Assembly (NCBI GenBank): GCA_949288715.1
Contig: CASELH010000001.1
Span: 46,202-110,201, forward strand
Direction: 5' to 3'
Source: an uncultured Bacteroides sp.
GTDB taxonomy: Bacteria > Bacteroidota > Bacteroidia > Bacteroidales > Bacteroidaceae
DNA length: 64,000 nt
Shown: positions 34,364-43,020 of the stretch, piece after piece
How positions within the stretch are numbered: position 1 is the first letter of the stretch
Layout: the number at the start of each line of letters is the position of its first letter
Notes under the pieces: generated by a model
Databases searched by the model: none
What the model saw: only the letters and a program-made list of their open reading frames with translations
Told to the model about the DNA's origin: nothing
Made by a program: the position numbers and the translations under genes

Positions 34364-36273
34364 ATGAAACATCAACATTTGAGGGACAAAATTACCTCCC
34401 CCTATTAAGAAATATTAACTATTTAATCTTGCTAATCTCATCGGTATTTCTTTGCTCATCCGTTCTATTCACTGCATGTACCGATGACTATGACGACACC
34501 GCCTTGTGGGACACGGTGAACGACCACGAACAACGCCTCGCCGCCCTCGAGCAATGGCAAAGCGAGGTGAACCATAACCTCGAGGCACTGCAACAGCTTG
34601 TCAATACAACCGACTATATTACTTCCGTTACCCCGTACTTGGAGGGTGGGAAAGAGGTGGGCTACACCATCAGCTTCCTGCGCTCCGAGCCTATCGTCAT
34701 CTACCACGGCCAGAAAGGCGACAAGGGCGACCAAGGCGAGAAAGGTGATAAAGGCGAACAAGGCGAGCAGGGCATCCAGGGAGAAAAGGGCGATACGGGC
34801 GACGCAGGCTACACCCCGCAAATAGGCTTGACCCAAGGGGAGGACGGCAACTGGTACTGGACCTTGGACGGCCAGCCGATGACCGACCCGCAGGGCAGCC
34901 CCATCCGCGCCAACGGCGAGAAGGGAGAACAAGGCGACAAGGGTGAACAGGGCACACCGGGCACCTCCGCCCCCGTGCCGCAAATAGCCTTGGGCAGTAC
35001 CCTCGCCACCGGCACGGTGATGACGGACAATGGCGTAAAACAGTCGGCCGCCTGGTATCTCAGTGTGGATGGCGGCCGGACGTGGTATCGCATCAGTGGC
35101 GACAAAGGAGATAAGGGCGACACCGGGGCACAAGGCCCGCAGGGCCCGCAAGGAGAGCAAGGGGAACAAGGCCCGGCAGGCCCGACGGGACCGCAAGGAC
35201 CGGAGGGAGAACAAGGTCCGGCAGGCCAGGCAGGCGACTCCAAGTTCCTCAGCGTGGAACTCTCGGAAGACGGCACGCACTACATCTTCACCCTGGCCAA
35301 TGGGGGAGACCCCATAGAGGTGCCCGCCTACCGCGCCTTGCAGATAGGCCAACAGCCCATAGGTGGAGAGCCGGGTGACCCCATCTCCATGGTAGGGGAG
35401 AACATGGAAATCCCCATCACCCTCCCCACCGGCAATCCGGACGACTACTCCTCCATCCTGGCCCAACTCACCCCGGAGGGCGACGAGGGCACCCTGTCCT
35501 CCATAGCCACCACCCGCTCCGCCGGAGCATCCGGCTGGGGCGTGACAGCCGAGTTTACCGAGAGCGGCGCCAAAGTCACCGTCACCCGCCCCGCCAACAC
35601 CTATGTAAAGGCACAGCTCACCCTTACCCTCGTGGCCAAGGACGGCACCACCACCATAGCCTCCCGAACTATCCGGAGCGTCATGGCGGGCGACTACCTG
35701 CTTAGCGACGGCACCTTCACCCCCTCGCTGACGGACGACAACCGGACCCATGCCATCGGCATCGTCTTCGCCATGGGGCACAATACAGCCGACCAGTCCG
35801 ATTACAGCAGTACGGGCATCGGGCAGCAGAAGTGCCACGGCTACGTGGTGGCACTTAGCGATGCAAGCGGCGGCAGTAAATGGGGGCCAATGACTTGGTC
35901 ATCAGTTGGCAATACCGGCAGCGACTGGAACGGCTATAAGTACACGCAGAATATACAAGCACAAGCCAATTGGCAGTCCGATTATCCTGCCGCCGGGGCC
36001 GCTTGCAATTACAGCATAGCAGCAGCTCCCACAAACACCAGCGGTTGGTTCCTTCCTGCCCTCATGCAGCTGGCGGCTATATGCAGCGCAGAAAAAAGCA
36101 ATGGTGCATTGGACGGCAAAGATGCATATGCCAAACTGGGTTATAATATGTACTGGTCATCTTCCGAGTTCGCCAGCGACGGGAATTATGCATACATTAT
36201 TTATGATGGCAATAGAAGCATTAACTATCGTAAGGACATACCCAACCGTGTCCGTTCCATACTGGCTTTCTGA
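34364..36273 (+). CDS. Collagen-like repeat lipoprotein with C-terminal lectin-like domain; apparent frameshift near the start
   Basis: The first ATG (34364) reads only 14 codons (MKHQHLRDKITSPY) before TAA at 34406-34408. The long frame, shifted by one base, has no ATG after the promoter and opens directly into a lipoprotein signal (LRNINYLILLISSVFLCSSVLFTAC). One extra C in the C5 tract at 34398-34402, or a -1 ribosomal slip there, joins them into one normal signal peptide. The mature protein has an Asp-rich start (TDDYDD), a short coiled coil, three Gly-X-Y tracts of about 11, 6 and 16 triplets, a beta-rich middle, and a C-terminal domain ending MYWSSSEF...NRVRSILAF, like DUF1566/C-type-lectin-fold ends. 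Surface display is likely. Confidence 0.82.
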
Positions 36274-36421
36274 CCCCGGAGCAAGCATAAAACCGGGCTT
36301 CCCGCCCTGCGCCCGCACAAGAAGCAGGACGGACTGAGACTAATTAACCATAGTATTAACCCGCCTTTTTGTCAAGAAAAAGTGAATCACCAAGACCCCT
36401 TGTCCCAGGCGTTTTTCCCGC

Positions 36422-36533
36422 CGGGGACACACGACTTTCCCGTGGGGGACAAACGAGACCCTCGTGGGGGACAAATGAGACCCTCGTGGGGGACAAACGA
36501 GACCCTCGTCGGGGACAAACGACAATGCATTGT
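36422..36533. repeat. 22-bp-period tandem array, locus 3
   Basis: Units at 36422, 36444, 36466, 36488 and 36510. The three central ones (GGGGGACAAACGAGACCCTC...) are nearly identical and each contains the small palindrome ACGAG-ACC-CTCGT. The last holds ACAATGCATTGT, a perfect palindrome. It occupies the 320-bp gap before the HU-like gene; nothing else is evident in the gap apart from the ribosome binding site. Confidence 0.88.
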
Positions 36534-36585
36534 AGGACAAGTGGTTACAGCGACAATCTTTCAGACGGACGGAAAGGCACAAAAA

Positions 36586-36591
36586 AGGAGG
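36586..36591 (+). promoter_or_regulatory. Strong Shine-Dalgarno of the HU-like gene
   Basis: AGGAGG, 5 nt before the ATG at 36597. Such strong sites are unusual in Bacteroidetes; it fixes the start among in-frame alternatives. Confidence 0.75.
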
Positions 36592-36596
36592 TTTGT

Positions 36597-37082
36597 ATGA
36601 TATTTTGGAAACGAGTCCAACAAGCAATCAACAAACTGTGGTACCCACGCAGCGTGACGGTGGGCAAGCCTGTGGAGACGCAGGAGCTGGCCCGCCGCAT
36701 TGCCCGCGAGAGCACCGTGTCGCCCGCCGATACGCATGCCGTGCTGCGCGCCCTCCCCGCCATCATGGCGGACTTCATGAAGGAGAGCCGCGCCGTGCAC
36801 TTCGAGGGACTGGGCTGGTTCCGCTACACCACCGTGTCCGCCGGTAAGGGCGTGCCCACGAAGGAGGAGGTGAGCAGCGACCAGATTACCGGCCTGCGCG
36901 TGCAGTTCACCCCCGACCGCACCCGCAACATGGACGGCGGCTACACCCGCGCGCTCATTGCCGACGAAGGCATAGGCTTTGCGGAGTGGCTGGGCAAGGA
37001 AAGCGACGAGACCACGCTTCCCGACGACGACGCCACCGGAGACGACGGTAGCGAGGACGACGGCGACCACCAGCTGGGATGA
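36597..37082 (+). CDS. HU-like DNA-binding protein with acidic tail
   Basis: 161 residues. Residues about 20-118 resemble the Bacteroidales HU-like family (ELARRIARESTVSPADTHAVLRALPAIMADFM, HFEGLGWFRYTTVSAGKG, VQFTPDRTRN), i.e. a HU/IHF fold beginning with a longer N-terminal extension. The C terminus is strongly acidic (PDDDATGDDGSEDDGDH). Related proteins are presumed nucleoid or surface-locus-associated DNA binders. The gene sits directly downstream of a 22-bp repeat array and has its own terminator, so it is a single-gene unit. Confidence 0.88.
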   Translation: MIFWKRVQQAINKLWYPRSVTVGKPVETQELARRIARESTVSPADTHAVLRALPAIMADFMKESRAVHFEGLGWFRYTTVSAGKGVPTKEEVSSDQITGLRVQFTPDRTRNMDGGYTRALIADEGIGFAEWLGKESDETTLPDDDATGDDGSEDDGDHQLG

Positions 37083-37119
37083 GCCTCGGTCACCCTGGCC
37101 GCGCATCCCGCAGACAACA

Positions 37120-37184
37120 GACCGGACAGGGGCGGGCACACCGCATGTGCCACGCATACGCCCCCGTCCGGTCCTTCTTTTTCT
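37120..37184 (+). terminator. Terminator of the HU-like gene
   Basis: 15-bp arms (37120-37134 and 37159-37173, one mismatch) enclose a second hairpin (GGCACA/TGTGCC) and are followed by CTTCTTTTTCTT. Confidence 0.85.
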
Positions 37185-37233
37185 TGGCAGATTGGGGGGA
37201 AAGTCGTATCTTCGCACCCAAACGACATTTGTT

Positions 37234-37806
37234 ATGAAAAGATTAAGCTACTCCTTCCTGCGCGCCATCTGCGCGCTTGTCATCGGCCTGATACTGGTAC
37301 TGTTCCCCAACGAGGCCGGCGATTATTTCGTCATCACCATCGGTGTGGTATTCCTGATTCCTTCGCTCATCAGCCTTGTGGCCTACTTTGCCGAACGGTC
37401 GGGCCTGCGTCCGCCATTCCCCCTGCTGGCCATAGGCAGCCTGCTCTTCGGGTTGTGGCTGATAATAATGCCCGGCTTTTTTGCCGACTTCCTCACTTAC
37501 GTCCTGGGATTCATTTTGACGATGGGCGGGGTGCAGCAGATAGCGTCCCTCATGTCGGCCCGCCGTTGGATGCCTGTGCCCTTCGGGTTTTACGTGGTGC
37601 CCATCCTTATTTTGCTGGCAGGGCTGTTCTCGTTGTTCAACCCCGTAGGCGTGCGTTCCACCCTATTTATAGTAATAGGCGTCAGCGCCATCATTTATGC
37701 CTGCTCCGAGCTGTTCAATTGGGTGAAGTTTACCCGCCGCCGTCCGCACGACCCCTCCTCCACAGGGCGGGACATCGACGTTTCCGATGCCGAGGTGTTA
37801 GAATAG
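37234..37806 (+). CDS. DUF308 (HdeD-like) membrane protein
   Basis: 190 residues with six predicted transmembrane helices in paired repeats (AICALVIGLILVLFPNEAG, FVITIGVVFLIPSLISLVAYF, LLAIGSLLFGLWLIIMPGFFA, LGFILTMGGVQQIASLM, VVPILILLAGLFSLFNP, LFIVIGVSAIIYACSELF). The repeated 'G...P' helix ends are typical of DUF308. HdeD is linked to acid resistance in E. coli, but this cannot be carried over safely. Single gene ending at the bidirectional terminator. Confidence 0.9.
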   Translation: MKRLSYSFLRAICALVIGLILVLFPNEAGDYFVITIGVVFLIPSLISLVAYFAERSGLRPPFPLLAIGSLLFGLWLIIMPGFFADFLTYVLGFILTMGGVQQIASLMSARRWMPVPFGFYVVPILILLAGLFSLFNPVGVRSTLFIVIGVSAIIYACSELFNWVKFTRRRPHDPSSTGRDIDVSDAEVLE

Positions 37807-37857
37807 CCGTCCTCCGGCAGGAGAGGGACATAGCCTTGAGACATGGGTCATAGCACA

Positions 37858-37886
37858 ATAAAGGGGGACTTTCAATCCCCCTTTAT
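37858..37886. terminator. Bidirectional terminator between DUF308 and serine palmitoyltransferase genes
   Basis: Perfect 10-bp stem ATAAAGGGGG (37858-37867) / CCCCCTTTAT (37877-37886) with a 9-nt loop, between convergent genes. Confidence 0.82.
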
Positions 37887-37920
37887 AGTTTCTATAGGCT
37901 TACGCCTCCTGTGCAATGCA

Positions 37921-39108
37921 TCACTGTAGGATGCCCAATGCTTTAAAGCACTTGGAGAGCTTCTCCACGGCAAAGTCCACCTGCTGCTTGGTGTGTGTAG
38001 CCATGAGGGCCACGCGCACCAGCGTGTCTTGCGGGGCGCAGGCGGGCGGAATGACGGGGTTGATGAAGATGCCCTCGTCGAAGGCCAGCTTGGTGACGGT
38101 GAACGTCTTGTCCGTGTCGCGCACGTACAGGGGGATGATGGGCGACTCCGTCTCGCCAATCTCGAACCCCGCGTCGCGGAAGCTCTTCAGCGCGTAGTTG
38201 GTGATGTCCCACAGCTGCTTGATGCGCTCGGGCTCGGTGCGGATGATGCGTATGGCCTCGCGGGCTGCAGCCGTGGCCGCAGGCGTGTTGCTGGCCTGGA
38301 AGATGTAGGAGCGCGCATTGTGGCGCAGCCAGTTGATGACCTCCTTGTCGCCCGCCACAAATCCACCGATGGATGCCAGCGACTTGCTGAAGGTGCCCAT
38401 GATGAGGTCTACGTCGGCCGTCACCCCGAAATGGTCGCACACGCCGCGTCCCTCTTGGCCGAACACGCCCAGGCCGTGGGCCTCGTCCACATAGATGCTG
38501 GCGTTGTACTTCTTCTTCAGGCGCACTATTTCGGGCAGGTTGGCCAGGTCGCCCTCCATGGAGAACACGCCGTCCACCACGATGAGCTTCACCGCCTCGG
38601 GGTCGCACTTCTGCAGCTCGCGCTCCAGGGCCTCCATGTCGTTGTGCTTATACTTCAGCTGGGTGGCAAAGGAGAGCCGGCGCCCGTCTACGATGGAGGC
38701 GTGGTCGCGGTCGTCGCAGATGATGTAGTCGCCCCGTCCCGCCAGCTGCGGGATGACGCCCTCGTTCACCGTGAACCCGGTGGAGAAGCACAGCGCCTCG
38801 TCTTTGCCCACCCACTCGGCCAGCTCGCGCTCCAGCTCCACGTGGATGTCGAGCGTGCCGTTCAGCAGGCGCGAGCCCGCGCAGCCGGTGCCATACTTAT
38901 CCGTAGCGGCCTTGGCGGCCTCGATGATGCGCTTGTCATACGTCAGCCCCATGTAGGCGTTCGAGCCGAACATCAGCACCTTGCGGCCATCCATCATCAC
39001 CTCCGTGTCCTGGTGGCTGTCAATGGTGCGGAAATAAGGATACACGCCCTTGGCCATGAACTGCTGGGGCACGTCGTATTTTGCGAATTTGTCTTGTAGT
39101 AAACCCAT
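37921..39108 (-). CDS. spt: Serine palmitoyltransferase (sphingolipid synthesis)
   Basis: 395-residue PLP-dependent alpha-oxoamine synthase that condenses serine with a long acyl-CoA or acyl-ACP to 3-ketosphinganine, the first step of Bacteroides sphingolipids. Key residues: His136 (DDRDHASIVDG), Asp208/His211 (YVDEAHGLGVF) and PLP Lys242 (GTFSKSLASIGGF). The start MGLLQDKFAKYDVPQQFMAKGVYPYFR and the PVIPPACAPQDTLVRVALMATHT end match the Bacteroides enzyme as I recall it. The alternative, 2-amino-3-ketobutyrate CoA ligase (kbl), is less likely given this match. Cytoplasmic or membrane-peripheral. It faces a divergent lipid kinase gene. Confidence 0.92.
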   Translation of the reverse strand: MGLLQDKFAKYDVPQQFMAKGVYPYFRTIDSHQDTEVMMDGRKVLMFGSNAYMGLTYDKRIIEAAKAATDKYGTGCAGSRLLNGTLDIHVELERELAEWVGKDEALCFSTGFTVNEGVIPQLAGRGDYIICDDRDHASIVDGRRLSFATQLKYKHNDMEALERELQKCDPEAVKLIVVDGVFSMEGDLANLPEIVRLKKKYNASIYVDEAHGLGVFGQEGRGVCDHFGVTADVDLIMGTFSKSLASIGGFVAGDKEVINWLRHNARSYIFQASNTPAATAAAREAIRIIRTEPERIKQLWDITNYALKSFRDAGFEIGETESPIIPLYVRDTDKTFTVTKLAFDEGIFINPVIPPACAPQDTLVRVALMATHTKQQVDFAVEKLSKCFKALGILQ

Positions 39109-39176
39109 TGTGTGTGATCCTAATCAAATAATATTTTTTTTCTCTAAAAAAACATGTCTCTTTTCCAAACAGGGGG

Positions 39177-39184
39177 CAAAGATA
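39177..39184 (-). promoter_or_regulatory. -7 element for spt
   Basis: Minus-strand TATCTTTG, about 68 bp before the ATG. Confidence 0.5.
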
Positions 39185-39330
39185 AGCATTTCTGTTATAA
39201 CTTGCTCTTTTTGCCGCGAAAAAATCGACCAAAGCGCATTTTCTTCCGCCCCGCAGGTTACGGAACGGAAGATTTGTGCTACATTTGCGTTGCCGAAATC
39301 GGGAATAAATGAGAATTTATCTGTCACGAG

Positions 39331-39508
39331 GAACGCAGACGACGCAGCATACGCAGATGAACGCAGACTTTTAATAATTGCGTCATTTATCTGTCATTCT
39401 GAGCGCAGCGAAGAATCTCCTATTATGTGAGAGATGCTTCACTACGTTCAGCATGACGAAAAGAAATAAATCTGCGAGCCTCTGCGCCCTTCCGCGTAGT
39501 CTGCGTTC
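39331..39508. repeat. Composite inverted-repeat element, copy 2
   Basis: Outer arms GAACGCAGACGACGC (39331-39345) and its 14/15 complement at 39494-39508, built of 9-mers (ACGCAGATG type). The inner core (39391-39457) starts CTGTCATTCTGAGCGCAGCG and ends GTTCAGCATGAC, as in copy 1. It occupies most of the 465-bp divergent gap between spt and the lipid kinase gene, which holds no gene. Confidence 0.85.
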
Positions 39509-39573
39509 TTTTAAGTCCGTACACATAAATTCCCATTTATGGCATAAACAAAACATAACCAGCCATCTACGAA

Positions 39574-40668
39574 ATGGAGCATACGCAAGAAAACAGGCCG
39601 GAAGCACGGCAAGTGACGTTCGTGGTCAATCCCAAGTCGGGCACCCACGGCAAGGCCCCCGTGCTGAACGCCATAGATGCCTGCATGGATAAAGACCGCT
39701 ATGGCGTGGAGATAGTCTACACCCAATATGCAGGCCATGCCGCCCACATAGCTGCCCGCAAGGCCGGCGAAGGCGCCTACGCCGTGGTGGCCGTGGGAGG
39801 CGACGGCACCGTGAACGAGATAGCCCGCTCGCTGGTGCACACGCACACCGCCCTGGGCATAGTGCCCTGCGGCTCGGGCAACGGGCTGGCCCGCCACCTG
39901 CAGATTCCCATGGACCCCCAAGGCGCCATCGAGCTGCTCAACGAGGGCTGGGCGGACACCATAGACTACGGCCTGCTGAACGGAACCCCCTTCTTCTGCA
40001 CCTGCGGCGTGGGCTTCGACGCCTTCGTCAGCCAGAAGTTTGCCCAGGCAGGCCGCCGCGGCCCCCTTACCTACCTGGAGCAGACCCTGCGCGAAAGCCT
40101 CAGTTACCGCCCCGAAACCTACGAACTGGACATGGACGGCAGCACCGCCCACTACAAAGCCTTCCTCATAGCCTGCGGAAACGCCTCGCAATATGGCAAC
40201 AACGCCTACATAGCCCCCCAGGCCACGCTGGACGACGGACTGCTCGACGTGACCATCGTAGAGCCCTTCACCATGCTCGACGTGCCCGCCCTGGCCTTCC
40301 AGCTCTTCACCAAGACCATCGACCAGAACAGCCGCATCAAGACCTTCCGCTGCCGCACCCTCCACATTCGCCGCCCACAGCCCGGCGTGGTGCACTGCGA
40401 CGGCGACCCCCTCATGATGGGGCGCGACATCAACGTAGACATCGTGCAGCACGCCCTCCGCGTCATCGTGCCCAAGGAAGCCCCCCAACATCCGCCCGTG
40501 AGCGTGCTGCAACGCGCGCAAGACTACATAGGAGCCCTCCGCCAGGCCAACGAAGCCCTCGTGGCCGACATTGCCCTGCGCAACAAGCGCATACTGGACA
40601 AGGGCAAAAAGCAGTTCAAGCTGCTCACCGGGCGGAAAGAGGAGGAAGACGGCCATCCGCAGCCTTGA
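39574..40668 (+). CDS. Diacylglycerol kinase-family lipid kinase
   Basis: 364 residues of the DAGK_cat/YegS/sphingosine-kinase superfamily. Nucleotide-binding motifs: VVNPKSGTHGKAP, AVVAVGGDGTVNEIA and IVPCGSGNGLARHL; a C-terminal beta domain includes IACGNASQYGNNAYIAPQATLDDGLLDV. The product could phosphorylate diacylglycerol, a sphingoid base or ceramide. Its position opposite serine palmitoyltransferase favours a sphingolipid substrate, but this is inference. The C-terminal tail is charged and helical. No signal peptide. Confidence 0.9.
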   Translation: MEHTQENRPEARQVTFVVNPKSGTHGKAPVLNAIDACMDKDRYGVEIVYTQYAGHAAHIAARKAGEGAYAVVAVGGDGTVNEIARSLVHTHTALGIVPCGSGNGLARHLQIPMDPQGAIELLNEGWADTIDYGLLNGTPFFCTCGVGFDAFVSQKFAQAGRRGPLTYLEQTLRESLSYRPETYELDMDGSTAHYKAFLIACGNASQYGNNAYIAPQATLDDGLLDVTIVEPFTMLDVPALAFQLFTKTIDQNSRIKTFRCRTLHIRRPQPGVVHCDGDPLMMGRDINVDIVQHALRVIVPKEAPQHPPVSVLQRAQDYIGALRQANEALVADIALRNKRILDKGKKQFKLLTGRKEEEDGHPQP

Positions 40669-40715
40669 AAAAATATTTTTCACCGGCAAGCCGCCCCGGC
40701 TACGGATTTTTTACG

Positions 40716-40723
40716 TACCTTTG
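40716..40723 (+). promoter_or_regulatory. -7 element for aspS-gtrA
   Basis: TACCTTTG, 96 bp before the aspS ATG, giving a leader that contains the third 14-bp repeat copy. Confidence 0.58.
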
Positions 40724-40775
40724 CACATAAGTTCGCGCCGCCGCCAGCCGAAAGAAAGAAGGCGAGGGGAGAGGC

Positions 40776-40789
40776 GTGACAGGTGACAG
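40776..40789. repeat. 14-bp dispersed word, copy 3 (inverted)
   Basis: GTGACAGGTGACAG, the reverse complement of CTGTCACCTGTCAC, in the aspS leader. Confidence 0.75.
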
Positions 40790-40818
40790 CGACACAAATA
40801 AATATTTCAATATATAAT

Positions 40819-42576
40819 ATGTATAGGACACATACCTGCGGAGAACTCCGCATCTCCGACACTGGCAAGCAAGTCACGCTGGCCGGATGGGTGCAACGCA
40901 GCCGCAAGATGGGAGGCATGACCTTCATCGACCTGCGCGACCGCTACGGCATCACCCAGCTCGTATTCAACGAAGAAGTCAACGCCCCCCTGTGCGAGCA
41001 AGCCAACCGCCTGGGGCGCGAATACGTCATCCAAGTCACCGGCCAGGTGAACGAACGCTTCAGCAAGAACGCCCACATCCCTACGGGCGACATCGAAATC
41101 ATCGTGAACGAACTCAACGTGCTCAACGCCGCCCTTACGCCACCCTTCACCATTGAAGACAACACCGATGGCGGCGACGACATCCGCATGAAGTTCCGCT
41201 ACCTAGACCTGCGCCGCAACGCCGTGCGCCGCAACCTGGAGCTGCGCCACAAGATGACCATCGAAGTGCGCAAATACCTCGACAGCAAGGGCTTCATCGA
41301 AGTGGAAACCCCCTTGCTCATAGGCTCCACGCCCGAAGGCGCACGCGACTTCGTGGTGCCCTCGCGCATGAACCCCGGCCAATTCTACGCCCTGCCCCAA
41401 AGCCCGCAGACGCTGAAACAGCTGCTTATGGTGTCCGGCTTCGACCGCTACTTCCAGATAGCCAAGTGCTTCCGCGACGAAGACCTCCGCGCCGACCGCC
41501 AGCCTGAGTTCACGCAGATAGACTGCGAAATGTCTTTCGTAAAGCAAGACGACGTCATCGAGCTCTTCGAAGGCATGGCCAAATACCTGTTCAAGGAACT
41601 GCGCGGCGTGGAGCTGACGGAGCCCTTCATGCGCATGCCCTGGGCCGACGCCATGAAGTATTATGGCAGCGACAAGCCCGACTTGCGCTTCGGCATGAAG
41701 TTCGTGGAGCTGATGGACATCATGCAGGGCCACGGCTTCTCGGTGTTCGACAACGCCGCCTACATTGGCGGCATCTGTGCCACGGGTGCCGCCCACTACA
41801 CGCGCAAGCAGCTTGATGCCTTGACCGACTTCGTGAAACGCCCGCAGATAGGCGCCAAAGGCCTGGTCTATGCCCGCGTGGAGGCCGATGGCAACGTCAA
41901 GTCCAGCGTAGACAAGTTCTACACGCAGGAAGTGCTGCAGCAGATGAAAGCCGCCTTCCAGGCACAGCCGGGCGACCTCATCCTCATCCTTAGCGGCGAC
42001 GACGCCATGAAGACGCGCAAGCAGCTCAGCGAGCTCCGCCTGGAGATGGGCAACCAGCTGGGACTGAGGGACAAGGACAAGTTTGCCCTGCTTTGGGTGG
42101 TGGACTTCCCCATGTTTGAGTGGAGCGAAGAAGAAGGCCGCCTCATGGCCATGCACCATCCCTTCACCCACCCCAAGGAAGAAGACATCCCCCTGCTGGA
42201 CACCGACCCCGCCGCTGTGCGCGCCGATGCCTACGACATGGTGTGCAACGGCATCGAGGTGGGCGGCGGCTCCATCCGTATACACGACGCGCAGCTGCAG
42301 GCCAAGATGTTCGAAATCCTCGGCTTCACCCCCGAAAAGGCGCAAGAGCAGTTCGGCTTCCTGATGAACGCCTTCAAGTATGGCGCTCCCCCTCATGGCG
42401 GACTGGCCTACGGGCTCGACCGCTGGGTCAGCATCTTTGCCGGGCTCGACAGCATACGCGACTGCATCGCCTTCCCCAAGAACAACAGCGGGCGCGACGT
42501 CATGCTCGATGCCCCCGGCTACCTCGACCAGAAGCAGCTGGACGAACTTAACCTCGTGGTGGACATCAAAGAGTAG
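40819..42576 (+). CDS. aspS: Aspartyl-tRNA synthetase
   Basis: 585-residue class II synthetase of the bacterial type. N-terminal OB-fold anticodon-binding domain ([22 protein letters not shown]), class II motif 1 region, motif 2 [18 protein letters not shown], a GAD insertion domain, and motif 3 [15 protein letters not shown] near the C terminus. The ATG at 40819 (MYRTHTCG) matches the usual start. GtrA follows after 6 bp. Confidence 0.97.
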   Translation: MYRTHTCGELRISDTGKQVTLAGWVQRSRKMGGMTFIDLRDRYGITQLVFNEEVNAPLCEQANRLGREYVIQVTGQVNERFSKNAHIPTGDIEIIVNELNVLNAALTPPFTIEDNTDGGDDIRMKFRYLDLRRNAVRRNLELRHKMTIEVRKYLDSKGFIEVETPLLIGSTPEGARDFVVPSRMNPGQFYALPQSPQTLKQLLMVSGFDRYFQIAKCFRDEDLRADRQPEFTQIDCEMSFVKQDDVIELFEGMAKYLFKELRGVELTEPFMRMPWADAMKYYGSDKPDLRFGMKFVELMDIMQGHGFSVFDNAAYIGGICATGAAHYTRKQLDALTDFVKRPQIGAKGLVYARVEADGNVKSSVDKFYTQEVLQQMKAAFQAQPGDLILILSGDDAMKTRKQLSELRLEMGNQLGLRDKDKFALLWVVDFPMFEWSEEEGRLMAMHHPFTHPKEEDIPLLDTDPAAVRADAYDMVCNGIEVGGGSIRIHDAQLQAKMFEILGFTPEKAQEQFGFLMNAFKYGAPPHGGLAYGLDRWVSIFAGLDSIRDCIAFPKNNSGRDVMLDAPGYLDQKQLDELNLVVDIKE

Positions 42577-42582
42577 GGCAGC

Positions 42583-42966
42583 GTGAAAGAATCCGTCCGC
42601 ATCTTCCGTTTTGCCCTCATCGGTACGCTCAACGCCATCATCATGGCCCTTACCGTGTGGGTGATGATGGATGTGCTGGACGTCAACTATCTGCTGTCCA
42701 ACGTCGTGGCCTACGTCGTGGCGCAGATACACAACTTCCTGTGGTGCAAATACTGGGTGTTTCCCACCGGAGACAGAAAGAGCAACACTTGGCGGCAAGT
42801 GCTGCTCTTTTCCATTGCTTTCGGCATGGCTTATGGCGCCCAATTCCTGTTTCTTATCGCCATGGTCGAGGGTGTGGGACTGAACGAATACCTTGCCCAG
42901 TTCCTGGGCCTCTTCATCTACGGGGGCGTCAACTTTGTGATGAACAGGCGGGTCACCTTCAAGTGA
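42583..42966 (+). CDS. GtrA-family membrane protein
   Basis: 127 residues with four transmembrane helices (IFRFALIGTLNAIIMALTVW, LLSNVVAYVVAQIHNFLW, VLLFSIAFGMAYGAQFLFLI, YLAQFLGLFIYGGVNFVMNR). GtrA-like proteins are thought to flip or carry prenyl-linked sugars for cell-surface glycans. The start is GTG at 42583; no ATG lies nearby upstream. It is probably co-transcribed with aspS from 6 bp away, with no functional relation evident. Confidence 0.9.
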   Translation: MKESVRIFRFALIGTLNAIIMALTVWVMMDVLDVNYLLSNVVAYVVAQIHNFLWCKYWVFPTGDRKSNTWRQVLLFSIAFGMAYGAQFLFLIAMVEGVGLNEYLAQFLGLFIYGGVNFVMNRRVTFK

Positions 42967-43020
42967 CGCAAGCCGCCGGTGCCGCTTTGCAATGCCTTGT
43001 GCCCGCCTCGTCCTGGGCTT

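Noticed and set aside
36422-36533. CRISPR-like array
   Set aside because: Units are contiguous 22-mers with no unique spacers, and no cas genes are present.
37921-39108. Glycine C-acetyltransferase (kbl)
   Set aside because: Same enzyme family, but termini and core match the Bacteroides serine palmitoyltransferase, and no threonine dehydrogenase gene is adjacent.
41203-42843. Long minus-strand open frame (546 codons) opposite aspS
   Set aside because: Antisense shadow of aspS and gtrA; no domain, promoter or plausible start. The similar frames 30199-31380 (opposite the helicase) and 33078-34346 (opposite the amylase) are rejected for the same reason.
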